In this document: positions 38,443 to 50,529 of the stretch, piece after piece | Numbering within the stretch: the stretch's first letter is position 1 | Layout of the letters: every line of letters starts with the position of its first letter | Source: Certhia americana | Lineage: Eukaryota; Chordata; Aves; Passeriformes; Certhiidae | NCBI GenBank assembly: GCA_018697195.1 | Contig: CM031858.1 | Coordinates: 127,853,133 to 127,917,132 of the forward strand | Reading direction: 5' to 3' | DNA length: 64,000 bases | The notes under the pieces: generated by a model | Databases searched by the model: none | What the model was told of the DNA's origin: nothing | Seen by the model: only the letters and a program-made list of their open reading frames with translations | Made by a program: the position numbers and the translations under genes

Positions 38443-39823
38443 GGTGCAGTGATTAGATTAGTCACATTATTTCTTTGGAAGCTCTGAAACCTTCATACAT
38501 GTACCATCTTGCCCAATGTGCTAGAGTGGAGCATGATAATGTTCCTTCTTTCTTTGAAGGCCAAACATTCTTCATTTCAGGTCAAAAATTAACTGTGTAA
38601 GATTTGTCAAAAGACTGAAGACCCTTCCATAATCCTCCTGGGATATTTTCCATTCCCTCTTATTGTTTGTTCTGATACATGTACATCAGTCCTGAATCCA
38701 CAGGGCTTTGTGTTCCTTAAGCAAAACTGATCCAAGTCAAGCAAGCAGTGTATTTGTATTCTTCAGCTGTATTCTGGATGTTATGGTAGTTAAATCATCT
38801 GTTATTGATATTCATGCACTCTGGTTTTTTATGGCCCCAAAAGAATTTATTTACATTACAACGACTGCGGTAATAAGTACCCAGCCCAAAAGACCAAATG
38901 TCTCATGGCTGTTTCTTGCATATAGAATGTCATTTCAGTATGGATTTTCTATAATATGTCCATTAATTACCAGTAAATTACAATGCAGTGCCTATATAAA
39001 AGATGTTGAATATCCCACAAATTCATTTTTATTACTGTTATTACACTGAATGTTAAACGAATTTAGAAATATAGGACCTTTTAAGTGTCAGCAGATGTCT
39101 TTGATCAGTGTTTATCGTTTTTGGTACAATTTAATGAGAGATCATATGTTAATATGCAGCTGGAGAAAACTACCTTTCAGACACAACAAGCCTGAGAAGA
39201 GTTTCCAGCTGCCATTGCATATACAAGACCCATAATTACCAATCACCCCAGAATAAATTTTAAAAAGCAAGCCACTTAAACTAGAATACATACAAAGTAA
39301 CTGTAGGCTTAAACTTAACACAATGAGATTAATCTGTTCTTATTTAATTGCAATTGATGTGCTTTTTTAGTCTGCTACTAGCCAAAGTTATTCCCCTCAG
39401 TTTGTGCTCAATGTTTTCAGCAATACATATCAAAAGAATCCCTCTGAGTCTCAGATATGTAATTCTCAAAACTCCCTCCTGATCCTCCATATGGACAATA
39501 AAATATTACTCTCTAAAAAAGTTTGCAACAACTTTCCAAAATCTATTAGTCCTTTATTATCTCAATTAAGTAAAGATTCTGATGAGTCTCTGTGAAGGAA
39601 TGTTTTTGCAGTTCTGATTTCTGTGAATGGGATGTTGATTGATTCTGAGTGGTTACAGACAATTGCTTGTGTTGTCAATTTGAATCACTGGAGTCTAGTG
39701 TGATGCCAAGATGATTTTTTGCCTTTTATATACATTTTATGAACCTTTTATATATCCTCGGTACTCTTAGCATGCATACTTGCAATTCCTTAATTCTGAT
39801 AACTTCACATAGTTCTAGTATTC

Positions 39824-40181
39824 TGTAAGGCCAGGAGACCAAACATCCTAAAGGCATCATAGCTGGAGGCTGGAATACCCTACACTATGTTAAAAAAACA
39901 AGGTTCTCTCTAGAATACATCCTGAAAACTAAATATTTTGCCCATGCAGGGGGAACTCCTTGGGATGGGAAGATGTCATGCTATTCATTCAAGACTCTCA
40001 CTGGGGCATCTTTGTTAGATATGCCAATTTGTAAGGTCTATAAATTGTATTTGTGATCTGTTGTGTGTGTGCATTTTGGCGCATTCCACCTTGGTGAAGT
40101 GGTGCATCACAAAGATCCTTATTAAATACTGAAGTAAAACCCCTTTATCTCTTAACTGTGTCTGGCTCTTAATTTTTAACA
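39824..40181 (+). mobile_element. Probable solo LTR (+), about 360 bp
   Basis: The segment begins TGTAAGG and ends TTTAACA, fitting LTR termini. Inside it a TATAAAT box (40039-40045) precedes an ATTAAA polyadenylation signal (40121-40126) by 82 bp, followed by a 55-bp U5-like part with aactgtgtctggctctt. This order and spacing suit an LTR with a short R region, plus orientation. I could not find a matching target duplication (left tattc, right ccagg), so the left boundary may be wrong. No retroviral genes lie next to it. Confidence 0.55.
40039..40045 (+). promoter_or_regulatory. TATA box of the LTR
   Basis: TATAAAT, correctly placed upstream of the ATTAAA signal in the proposed LTR. Confidence 0.4.
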
Positions 40182-41357
40182 CCAGGAAAAGGCATCAAGT
40201 GCCTTGTTGTACTTGGGAAAAGACCTATGGCACTATCTTTGGAGTGTACCTATACCAATCAAACTCTATAAATAATATACTAGGGTTTATAAGATGTAGT
40301 AAATTATTATCAGTTGGTAATAGTATGCACATACTCAAGTGGACTGTAAAAATTAAATTCTTGCCAATGAATAAAAAAAGTTTCTCTCTAAAGAACCTCT
40401 GAGTCAATTCAAAGAAAACATTTTGCATACTTAGTCTCTCCTGAAACTGAGATGCCTGCGATAAATGAAGCCCTCTTGTGAGCTACTGTATTTCACTCAA
40501 ACCATTTTTTTCCTCCATTTATATTGCATACTTTTATCTTTGAAGTGAAGGTGAGTGTCTGTGCTAGTCATGAAGGTCTGTGTTGCATTTGAATTTTTTC
40601 ACAGGCAGTTTCCTGTGAATTGACATCTTTGTTCTTTGATGTCTTGAGTCACTTGATAAATAGCATATTTAGGAAATGTTGTCATCCAAGAACACTACCT
40701 ATTTTGTCAAATTTCCTGCTGCATTTCTGAATTTCAGTTGATTGTTTCCAAGGATCAGCATGCAATGCATAGCTATTTCTTTATCTATTTTGGCCAGCAT
40801 TAAAGCAATTCACACAGTAATAATGAGCCACCCTTTGCATTATTTTTTGAGGCAAGTATCCTTTGTCAAAATGTCTCTTTTACTGTTTTATCCAGGTTGA
40901 TGGCAAAGAACTTTGACAGAAGGATTTCTTTAAGATTAACCTGAGTAAAACAGATTTCTTTCACTCCTGCGAGTACAATTTGTATGATTTGTTGCCTCCA
41001 TTTTCCATTTTAAAAGTCTTTCACTACTAAGTGGGCTGGTTTTATGAAGAAAAGGGTTTTGGATAGTTCATAATGTTCTCCAAATACTCTCAGGCCTGTT
41101 TTAGAAGTAAAATCAGAACATGAGAGCTGAGTCTGTGAGAAAAAAACCCAACCTTCTACTAACTTGGAAATCTAGACAGGTGATCAAATCCCACATGACA
41201 CATTAATTACTTTCTGCAAAGATCTGTTCCGAGTAAAGAACAGACCTTACCAGTGAAGGGAAACATGCATCTGAATATTAATCTTAAATAAAATAAATAC
41301 ATTTTCTTTCATGAAATATCTCCGGAAAATAATTTAATATTTCTCTTAAGAAAAAAT
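40182..41357. other. Unannotated DNA
   Basis: 1.2 kb without recognised genes or repeats. Confidence 0.5.
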
Positions 41358-41389
41358 GGGAAGGGAGGGAGGGAGGCAGGAAGGCAGGA

Positions 41390-41429
<40 letters not shown>

Positions 41430-41497
41430 AGGAAGGAAGGAAGGAAGGAAGGAAGGAAGGAAGGAAGGAAGGAAGGAAGGAAGGAAGGAAGGAAGGG
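41358..41497. repeat. Compound GGGA/GGCA/GGAA microsatellite, 140 bp
   Basis: The array changes unit along its length: a few GGGA, then alternating GGCA and GGAA, then about eight pure GGCA, then about 18 pure GGAA. It is entirely purine-rich apart from the C of GGCA. Antisense translation gives FLPS and CLPA repeats, which are artefacts. Confidence 0.97.
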
Positions 41498-42076
41498 TAG
41501 GTGTGAATGCTACTCAGGAACTCTGATACCAACTTATAACAAGTAGCAGCTTTTTGAAAGGTAAAGTACAAGAATTCATTATGGCATGTTCCAATGAAAG
41601 AGATGAAAATACCAAAACCCTTTGCCAAAGGAGAAAAATGTGCAGCCTGAGTACTACAAATTTAATCTATTCTGATACAAGCTTGAACTGCATTGCAATG
41701 CACTTAGATATTGAACACCAAACTGGATTTTTCCTCGTATTGGAAGTGACAACAGAAAGAAAAACCTTATATATTCAAGTGTCACTGGAACTGATAGTGA
41801 AAGGAACTGGGAGCATATATACACAATCATTTTAGATGACTGCTTTTCAACCCTGCGGTAGATGGACTGCTTCTAGACATTCAGTGAAAGGTCACTCTAT
41901 CTTTCTGAGACATTTTTACTATACTAGTGTTCGTTGTATTTACTGGAAAATATTTTAAAATCTATAGATAATATCTTAAAAAGCCCTGGAAATGAGTGCT
42001 TTAAAGTTTTGCTCTCTCTAGGAATATAAAAATGCAATCTCTGGGGGCAGCTCAAAAAAACAAAACAAAAAAAAAC

Positions 42077-42077
<1 letters not shown>
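41498..42077. other. Unannotated DNA
   Basis: About 580 bp with nothing recognised; a 93-codon open frame (41554-41835) lacks motifs. Confidence 0.45.

Positions 42078-42125
<48 letters not shown>
42078..42125. repeat. Poly-A tract (A48) in a CAAAA-rich block
   Basis: A48 uninterrupted, preceded by short A runs broken by C and followed by AAAC, AACC and ACA units to about 42180. No retroelement body was recognised upstream. Confidence 0.95.
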
Positions 42126-42126
<1 letters not shown>

Positions 42127-42317
42127 AAACAAAAAACCCAACCAACCAAAACAACAACAACAACGACAAGAACAAGAACAAAGAGGATCAAGTTAAAGGA
42201 GAAAAAATTGGAGTGCAAAATCAGCAAGCTACATTTTGGAAACAACTATAGAGTGTGAAAAAGGGATTCAGAGCATCATTGCCAGGTAGAAAAAGGAAAA
42301 TAAATGTCACAGGTAAG

Positions 42318-42640
42318 GCTGAAGATTAGTTCCTTTTCTTCAATCTTCACTAGAAAGGTTAACTGTGACCAGAATTTTAGAAGTTAATTATAATGAAGGG
42401 GTAAACTTCAAGCAAGAAGAAAAGTACAAGTTAAATAGCATTCAAATAAGTTCAATGTGTTCAAGTTAGCAAGGCCTGAGAAAATCCATCTGAGAACTAG
42501 CCAAAGCAATTTCTGAGCCATAGCCAATTATATCTGAAAATTCCTGGAAGACCTGTAAGATCCCAGATGAGCAAAATAAATGTGGAATATATCCTTTAAA
42601 AGGGAAAATGAGAACATTATTTAGCCCAGCTAATGATTTA
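42318..42640 (+). mobile_element. Ancient CR1-like ORF2 fragment (+)
   Basis: Coding-derived sequence of a CR1 type unlike the young avian copies nearby. Recognisable blocks are tcttcaatcttcactag aaaggttaactgtgaccag near 42337-42375, agcaaggcctgagaaaatcc near 42469, gccaaagcaatttctgagcc near 42501, aattatatctgaaaattcct near 42525, and atcctttaaaagggaaaatg near 42591. This order matches the ORF2 region between endonuclease and RT in old CR1 families that are abundant in turtles and crocodilians. It has stops in all frames. Its age probably predates the avian radiation, though this is inferred from wording alone. Confidence 0.65.
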
Positions 42641-42712
42641 GCATGGCTTTTAGTACACAATATTTTCCTGTAATATTTTCCTAATCAAGAGCAGAATTTT
42701 TGGTGTAGGTGT

Positions 42713-42732
42713 TATTCCCATTAATGGGAATA
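42713..42732. repeat. Perfect 20-bp palindrome
   Basis: TATTCCCATTAATGGGAATA reads the same on both strands with no loop. Its centre is ATTAAT. Confidence 0.9.
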
Positions 42733-45700
42733 CAGCTGGCTGGAAGATTACTCTTTAAAGTGCTGTTGGAATTTCACTATTGTATCATGGGCACGTCAAA
42801 GAAGAATTCTCCAGGAATTTCTGCAGAACTCAACTACTGCCAGAAGCCAAGGCCACTATTTTCAGTAATGGAAGAGGAACTGGGCACTACGCTTGCAAAA
42901 TATGGAATTGTTGCAGAAATGTGGAAGACTGCAAAGGTGTTCTAAGAATATCAGAAGATCTCAACTCACTAGAGTCTGATAGTGACAAACTTTTTATTTA
43001 AATATGTACCATTATGGAAGGGGAAAAGAATAGACAGTACATTCACCTATTCAAGCAGTAGTGCTGCAGGACATGCTCTAAAGTGTTCTTATGCTTCTGT
43101 CAGGAAAAAAAGCATTCTTCCAAAGATGCAATAAAATACAAAAATCACTTATTCTGTTCTAGTGATATTTCAAATAGAAGTTTGAGTTTAGTTTTCATTA
43201 CCTCAGTCTATAACAAAAATAATGAAATAAAGGACAATCTGAAAAAGAGAGAGAATGCTAAAACACTTTGTAAATCTGGCATACTGGGAAGCTATTGAGA
43301 GAACTGAGTATATCTCATCTAGACAAAAAGATTCAACAGTTCTACATAAATTATGAAATTTTGTTACTAACAGGATAGTAATCAATCTCTGTCCATAAAA
43401 TATGAACAATAAGAAAACTGCTCAATAAAGTAACAGCAACCAAGGATGAAGTTGTACTTTATAAAAGTCTTTCAAAGAGTAACTCTGGAAATAGCTGTCT
43501 AGGTATATTGGGCAACACCCACATGAACTCTTACTCTTTGTGACTTAAAATCAGTAAACATCTGGAAGAATTGGATTCCCAGTTCTCCAGGTCTAGTACA
43601 AGCAGAATCGAGTGTGATGTCATTCATGCAGAAAAAAGGAGCCTGGGCCTAGGTGGTCCTTTGTGAATTTCCCTGTAAAATGCATTTGAAAAGCACATAA
43701 ATAGTTTTTGGATCTTCTTTGATGTAAATATTCTTCACTGGGGTTCTTAGAAAGTGAAATAGTGTTGACTCAATTAAACAATCTCCTGTTTCAACAGACC
43801 TAAGTGCTTTCCAAATTATTGAGTGTGATCTTTCTTTGCCGTTATAAATAGACAAAAATCCATTACAGCTGTTTTCCTTCCGTTTATTTTCCCTCATTAG
43901 ATGAGTTTCAATCCAAATGCTTCATAATTCATCAAAGGTGAATTTTTGTCTGCTGCAAATATGTGACTATCTGTGTGAGACAAAAACCAAATTATAGTTC
44001 ATGTAGTTCACTTTCAATCTACATAATCAGAATAACCTTCAAAAGAAGGAAAATTGTGACAATTGTAATCTGAGAAGCAATTTTGCTTAAACTGTTTACA
44101 ATACCAAATGCCAGTTTCTGATGGGCAGTTACTTATCGTTGCCAGGACTTAATTTTGCCTGGGAATTTTTTGGAGTGTTTTGCATCAGATGCTGAAAGCA
44201 CACAATTTTAAATACAGAAATGTACATGCTAAGTAGTTTCTTTAACCTACATTGCACTATGAACAGGCCATGACTGCTGCTGAACCTTTCCAGTGAAGTC
44301 ATAACAAGAGAGCTGTGAAGAAATTCTAAGCATGTAGTAGAGTGGAAGGGAAGCAGTGAATCACCGAGAGTGGAGTTGATATAGAAGCCATGATGGATAT
44401 TAAATACATGTGCAAATGTATATTTATGCCTCTTTTAAGTTCCACAAAAAGCACTAGCTTGGAACAATTGCAGTTATGAAGATTTTTCTGACCAGTAGCT
44501 GGTCAGTGCATGCAGTTGAAAAAATTGTGCAATGGAGAGAGGAAAAAGTTTTGGAAATGCTGTACTTTTAGAGGAATTCAAGAGCAAGGGATAAAAACCC
44601 CAGAAATTATCCAGGGAACAGAGTTAAAGGTTGTGTCATTCAGTTTATACTAGCATAAACTGTAAAGCTATTAAATAATAAGTACTTCTATTTATTAATT
44701 ATGAGTTAGATTTGATATTATACCAAGTGCTGTAGGAAGCAGAGTTTGTAAAAGCCTGCATACAACCTGCCAATTTTCCTTCCATCCCCCCTCCTAAAAA
44801 AGGGCAATGAAATCTCACTGCTTGAAGTCTTTCCCAAGACCCCAGGAAATCACTGAGACAGTTACCTGATACTTATGTCCATCTCCAGTTACAATGAGTT
44901 ACCTCAAAAGAGGCAGTGGATTTATGAATGGAGTTTGCAGTAGTTATCCTTCATCCAGCAGAATATGCCTTAGGAAGCCTGCTTAGCTGGAGAATATTTA
45001 TTTCCTGCTAATGATTTTTGCAGATGCTCCTGTTTTGACAAAGCATGATCACCCATTTGCTGACAAGTAAACTTAAATGTCAATGTGCAATTTCCTATGC
45101 TAAGCTCTTGCCTGAGCACAATTCTTAATACCCTAAACCTGATGAAGAAACAAGGAGGATCTGTGCAAACTGCCATCAGAGCCCTGCAGCTGTTCTTGTC
45201 TGATTATTCTATTTTGGCATCAGCCTGTTGTTACAAATTCCTAACCACCCGTGATGGGCAGTACACTGTGCAGACCAGGCTTTTTCTTGAGTGTCCAGTC
45301 TGAGCTGGCCATGTTTATGTGAGCAACCTACAGCTCACATGGTTCTCAATATCTGTGCAAGTCAGGCTGTGCATGTTTTATTCTGGATGCCACTGTATTT
45401 CAATACATGCCATAATAGCTTTTCCAGCAGAAATACAGCACATCCCTAATGAATCCTACAGTGCTTATCTCACAATAACTAGACATACTGCTCGGTTTTC
45501 TGATTAGCAAACCCCAAGTACAGTAGTTAATTCTGAAGAAAAGAGATCCAAACAAAAGAGAGGAATATTCCATTTTCTTAATTCCATGGAAAGATAGTAA
45601 ATTTGAATAATAGTTTTAATTAAATTACATGAGTTTAATAAGACTGGGCAGTTTTAGGGAAGAAAATACATTCTTTGAAGCTTTTAAAATGCTTTCATTC

Positions 45701-46130
45701 CTTTTTTTTTTTTCCTGAAGTATGTCTTTAGCTGAGCTACATCCCTAAGTAATCTAGTTTCTAAATCTGTCAATCTAATAAGATTCTTTTTTTTTGCCAT
45801 TGATAATATGACATTTGATGGAAGCAAGTTGTAATCAAATCATTAATGTAAATCAAGTACAATTTGGTCTTTTAACCAAAAATCTGGTAGCAGTTTATGC
45901 AAAAATTTAAAATCTGGTAGCAGTTATGCTGCATGTATCTCTGGACACTGTTTTACCTATACTACTGTTAACATTCTTTCCAGCAAATAGTTGCCTTTTA
46001 CAAAGGTTTTATTACAAGCTTAAAAGAAAAAAAATAAGGAACAAACTACAGGGGAAAAAAGTTTGTTAAAGTTTTTGTTCCAAAAACCAAACAAGTTAGA
46101 AATATTGGTTTGTTTGGGGTCATTTTGGGT

Positions 46131-46179
46131 TTTTGGTTGGTTGGTTGGTTGGTTGGTTTTGGTTTTGGTTTTTTTTTTT
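46131..46179. repeat. (GGTT)n microsatellite with T run
   Basis: About six GGTT units, then two GGTTTT units and a T run. Confidence 0.9.
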
Positions 46180-46197
46180 GCATGGGTTATAACTGTT

Positions 46198-46656
46198 GAG
46201 AAGAAATTGGACAAAGTTGGAAAAAAGCCATAAAGATGATTAAGGGCCTAGAACATTTTTCATAGGAGGAGAGGCTGGGAGATCTGGCACTGTTCAAGAT
46301 GAAGAAGAGAAGGATTTGGGGGATCTTATCAATGTGTACACATATGTGATTGCAAGGAGTGAAGAGTGAGCCAATGGTGTCCAAGGACAAGACTAAAGGT
46401 AATAGCAACAGTTTAGAAAACATGAAAGTCCATCTGGACACAAGGAAAAAAATCATTGTGAGAGTGTAAAATGTTCACAAGTAAAATTGCTGGAACTGGT
46501 TGCCCAGAGAGCTTATGGAGTCTCCATTCATGGGGATATTCAAATCCAGCTGGATACAGCCCTGAGTAGCCTGCTTTAGGTGGCCCTGCTTGAGCAGTGG
46601 CAAGTTGTACTATAAGATCTCAAGACATTTCTTCCAAACTAAAGAGTTCTGTGATT
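46198..46656 (+). mobile_element. CR1 3' end (+)
   Basis: About 460 bp. Blocks: gccataaagatgattaaggg near 46228, gaggagaggctgggagat near 46264, aagaagagaaggatttgggg, gatcttatcaatgtgtacac near 46323, ctggttgcccagagagct near 46496, tggagtctccattcatggg, gatattcaaatcc, and tggccctgcttgagcagtgg near 46581. It covers the ORF2 C-terminus and the 3' UTR of the gtggagtctcc subfamily. The last part is degraded, ending near ttctgtgattcaag. Confidence 0.9.
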
Positions 46657-46929
46657 CAAGTACAGGTCATGAAAACTGCAGGAAAAGGGATTCATGGCTG
46701 TTCCCTAGGAAGACTTCTAACTGCTTTAGAAGACATCCTACTGATATATTACAGAGTCGCAAGGAAATGATTAAACAGAAATATCAGAGTCAAGGAAGAG
46801 AAGTAATTGCTTCAAAGTTGTTGAGGAATCTGACAGTTCTAGCAGTATGGGATTTTCCAAAGATAGGAGCAAAATTTTTTACTGACACAAACAAATCCTG
46901 TTTCAGTCAAGTCAAAAAATACACTTTAG

Positions 46930-47221
46930 AATCATAGAATCATTAATATTAGAAAATACCTCTGAGATCATCAAGTACATTTGTTGATGGAATACCACCT
47001 AAACACCATTCACTAAACTGTATGACAAAGTGCCACATCTACTCATTCTTTGAACACTCCATGGATGGTGACTCTATCACTTCCCAGGGAAGGCTGTTCC
47101 AGTGCTTAACAACTCTTTCAGTTGTTAAGAAATTTTTCCCTGATATCCAACTTGAACCTCCCTGGTGTGACTTGAGGCCATTTTTCCTTGTTCTATTGCT
47201 AGTTGCCTGGGAGAAGATTGC
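46930..47221 (-). mobile_element. CR1 3' UTR (-), different subfamily
   Basis: Starts with a well-kept tail (atcatagaatcattaatatt) and continues with ctctgagatcatcaagtac, ccatggatggtgactctatc, cacttcccagggaaggctgt, tccagtgcttaacaactc, aagaaatttttccctgatat, ccaacttgaacctccctgg and cttgaggccatttttccttg. This is the reverse complement of the CR1 subfamily with gaggccatttcc wording. It faces the copy at 46198-46656 tail to tail. Confidence 0.92.
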
Positions 47222-49720
47222 CTTTAGATTACATCACCTGTAGATCTGACCTGTAAGAGTTCACCTAATGTTAAGAAATGAAAAATTAATAATATTTCAT
47301 TCACTCACATTTTGAAGGGCTTTCATCTGATGGCAGAAACATTTTTACTTTAAAGTCAAGGAGCAGTGAAATATTTCAGGTCTACTTGCAAGCGGAAACA
47401 GTAGAACTGATACATACAATATTCACTAATACTTAATATTGTGATGTCTTCAGCATAAAATTGATATATTTGCAGTTTGCATGCTATTGGTTAGCTGTAT
47501 AGATCATCCAATTAAGAGAGAGAGAAAATACTGCATTCTGCAACCATGCACTACTGAGATAAAGATGGATCACTAACAATCTAAACAGGAAAAATTATAT
47601 TAATGGGAAAGACTGCAGTAGTTTTAAGACAAAAATTGATTCAAGTTTAGAAAACTTTTGTAGATGTTTTATATGCTGACCAAAAGGACTCCCTCTAACC
47701 TTATTCATAACACGGAGATAAATATAAAATCAGAAAAATGAAGGCAAAAATGTAGAGGATATTTTTGCTGAAGCACAAATGAATGTATTTAAAAAATGAG
47801 AGATTGATAAATTCACTTGATAGATTCAAGGTTTTATGTATTTCAAACTTAAAATATTCCACTCCATTGAAAACCTTCTACTGAAAAAATTACTTTTTTT
47901 CCTAATGGGCTAACAATGTTCATCACACTGAAGTCATGAAAAGATTATCAAAAAGGAATGAAGAAATTTGACAAAGAAAATGGTTCTGCTGGCAGGGAAA
48001 AAAAGAAGACAATTAAATTTGCAGTATCAAAACAACCAGGATGCTCATGTGAAAACACAGAGAACTTAAAGTAAATAAAGGAAATAAAGAGGGGATATGT
48101 TGGGAACATATGCTGGCTCTACAGATAAGCTTTTTTTTCTCCTGGTAGTTTGCACTTCCTGTTTGCCCTTCCTCTCACTATACTAGAATTATATATTTGG
48201 GAGCAGCTTTAAAGTCAAACACAGTAATGGGGCTTCAAAGGCATGGAGAAACTGTCTGGTAAAGAGCTTAGTGTGTGCTACAATGATTCTCCCCATTAGA
48301 CTTTTATTTAATCATGAGAACTGATGTTATCTCCATAAAAGTAAGCAAATTCAATCTTACAGGAGAAATATTAACCAGAAAACAGTGTCCATTTTAATTA
48401 CTCATGTTTCTTCCCCTGCTTCTTCTTGTCTGATTGCCTATGAGGAAAATATTTTGTAAAATGCCTACATATTATATTTTAACTTACAAGTTCCCAATTT
48501 TATGGACTTTTGGCATGGGACTGTAGGCTTTGTTTGTCATTTTGGATGTATTGTAGCAAAGTAGGATGATGTTTGCCAACAGCAGAAACATGACACTTGT
48601 CAAAGGAGCTAATTGTAAGCAGGATAAATAGAAGCTGGCCTAATACCAGTAAAGGATGTGTAGGATATTGACTGAGAAAATTTTCTTACTTTGTGAACTA
48701 AAAATATCTGCACAGGACTGGGTATTCATAGAGTAGTACTTGGTGGTTTTTATCTGTTGAAATTCAGAACAGATTATCAAAATTTGCATTGAAGAAATTG
48801 AGTAGATAATAGTTATCTTTTATTTTATCCTTTCATGATTTTTATGAAGATAGGGACTGATGAGATAAGTTAGATGTTCACAAACCCTGTCTGCTGCTGC
48901 AGCATTGTATACTGTGCTGCAGGTACTTTCTCCCATACGTGAGCTTCATGGTCCTTGATATGGGCTTTCCAAGGGACAACATTTCTGGAAATTCCAATTT
49001 CGAGCATAACTTCAAGGACATCAGATGAAAGATGGACACAAGCTGAAGTAATGAGAAGGACTCATGTTAATATACATCTTGTCAGAGTGCTGTGTGGGAA
49101 AGGGTCTCCCTGGGGACTAATGGTTGCAGGGTGGCAGGGCAGGGCCAAGTAGCCCATTCCAACATTCCACTGCTCCAGCCAGGACAACCAGGGGGCAGCC
49201 CCAGCCTCAGGGATCAGGTACCTCCCTGGGGACAGGGGTGGGACAGTTCCGGCTTAGGTTGTTAGTCCATGTGGAGAGCTTGAAGCTTGAGAATACCTGA
49301 AGCTTCAATTGCCTGAATTACAAGCACCTTTATTACAGAAATAGTTTTATCAGTTAATTGAGAAATAATTATAATCATGGTACTTATTGAGTTTCTCTGA
49401 AAATTATTGTATGAGGTAATTCGAAACTGGATGGGACAAACAAAAGAGAAAATTACTTCTTGCAAAGCTTTCTTTCTGCCAACAGCCCATCTGCTGTTGT
49501 GGTAAAAAATTCATTAGCAGACATTGGTTTAATAAAATGCATAATATACATGCTGCAGAAATAATTTCTTGGTAAACAAATTGAGGTAAAGAACCCAATT
49601 CTAGCGAAAGTTATATTTTCCCTTCTATATTTATATATAACGTACACTATCTGATCAGTGCTCCTAGATTTAATTTCCTCAATGGATAAAAATAAAGATA
49701 ACTCATAAACTGGATTTCTA
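47222..49720. other. Unannotated DNA with a GC-rich patch
   Basis: 2.5 kb without recognised genes. About 49085-49255 is clearly richer in G and C than its surroundings, contains two copies of ctccctgggga, and has only one CpG that I noticed, so it is not a typical CpG island. Its origin is unknown. Confidence 0.45.
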
Positions 49721-49964
49721 AATTGAAAGAGAGTAGATTTAGACTAGATTTGAGGAAGAAAGTCTGTACTCTGAGGAATGTGAGACACTGGAACAAGTTT
49801 CCCAGAAAAGCTATGGATGCTCCATCCATGAAAGTGTTCAAGGCCAGGTTGGAAGGGCTTGGAAGAACCTAGTGTAATGGAAGGTATTTGTGCACAAGGC
49901 TTTGGGTCTCAGTAAGTAATAATTTAAAAGGTCCCCTCCAAACCATTTCATATTTTTGTGATAA
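49721..49964 (+). mobile_element. CR1 3' UTR fragment (+)
   Basis: About 240 bp: aattgaaagagagtagattt, agactagatttgaggaagaa, gagacactggaacaagtttc, ccatgaaagtgttcaaggcc, aggttggaagggcttgg, aaaaggtcccctccaaacca and a decayed tail. This is the 3' UTR of the classical CR1 type with ttcaaggccaggttgga. Confidence 0.88.
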
Positions 49965-50529
49965 ATGACAGTTGCTGTTTCCTCTTTTTTCTCTGAAGTA
50001 AAAGCAGAACAGCTAACTTGTGCTCTATGTATACCTATATATATATATACACATACTTAAATATATTTTTAATATATAAAAAATCACCTTGAAAAATTAA
50101 AAAAAATAGAAAGCACATGCTTTTCTAAGGCAAAATTTGATATTCTTAGAGGATCTATTATGTTTGTTTAATATTCATCTTGGTTTTGTTTGTTCACCTT
50201 GTTCAAATGTATGCTATGATATCTCTCAGTAACTCTAGTCAAATATCAGACCTTTATTATTTTAGCTTATATAAAGACTATTGGTAAACAGCACATACCT
50301 TGTTCTAGAGATGTAAGTGCTTAGAAACTTTAGTCTAGGGCCTTGTTTACATAAGAAAGTTTCAGTACAAATCAATATGTGTCAGCTTTATCTGAATATA
50401 TTCACATTTAGACGGTATTTTCCAACTTTATCTTGAATTTTAATTTCTGCTGTAAAAAAAAAAAATCCATACCCATACTTCAAAATCAGTAATTCACTGT
50501 AAGATTTGGGTTGATGCATCTCTACAGAG
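49965..50529. other. Unannotated AT-rich DNA
   Basis: About 560 bp; contains a TA/CA dinucleotide run near 50029-50057. Nothing else recognised. Confidence 0.5.

Larger units (their letters stand above)
34667..39823. other. Unannotated DNA with A-rich and AAAC repeats
   Basis: 5.2 kb without recognised genes or transposons. Sections at about 35270-35440 and 37320-37640 are rich in TAAT/ATTA cores and low in simple repeats, as conserved developmental enhancers often are, but conservation cannot be judged from one sequence. Simple repeats are listed separately. Confidence 0.45.
42641..46197. other. Unannotated DNA
   Basis: 3.6 kb without recognised genes. A perfect 20-bp palindrome lies at 42713-42732, an imperfect duplication of aaatctggtagcagtt at 45879-45927, and a GGTT array at 46135-46170. 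Overlapping open frames at 42709-43001 have no recognised motif. Confidence 0.5.

Noticed and set aside
38233..38487. Lysine-rich plus-strand frame
   Set aside because: It comes from translating the A47 tract.
41284..41628. 114-codon frame with FLPS/CLPA repeats
   Set aside because: It is the antisense translation of the GGAA/GGCA microsatellite.
41924..42245. Phenylalanine-rich minus-strand frames
   Set aside because: They come from translating the A48 tract.
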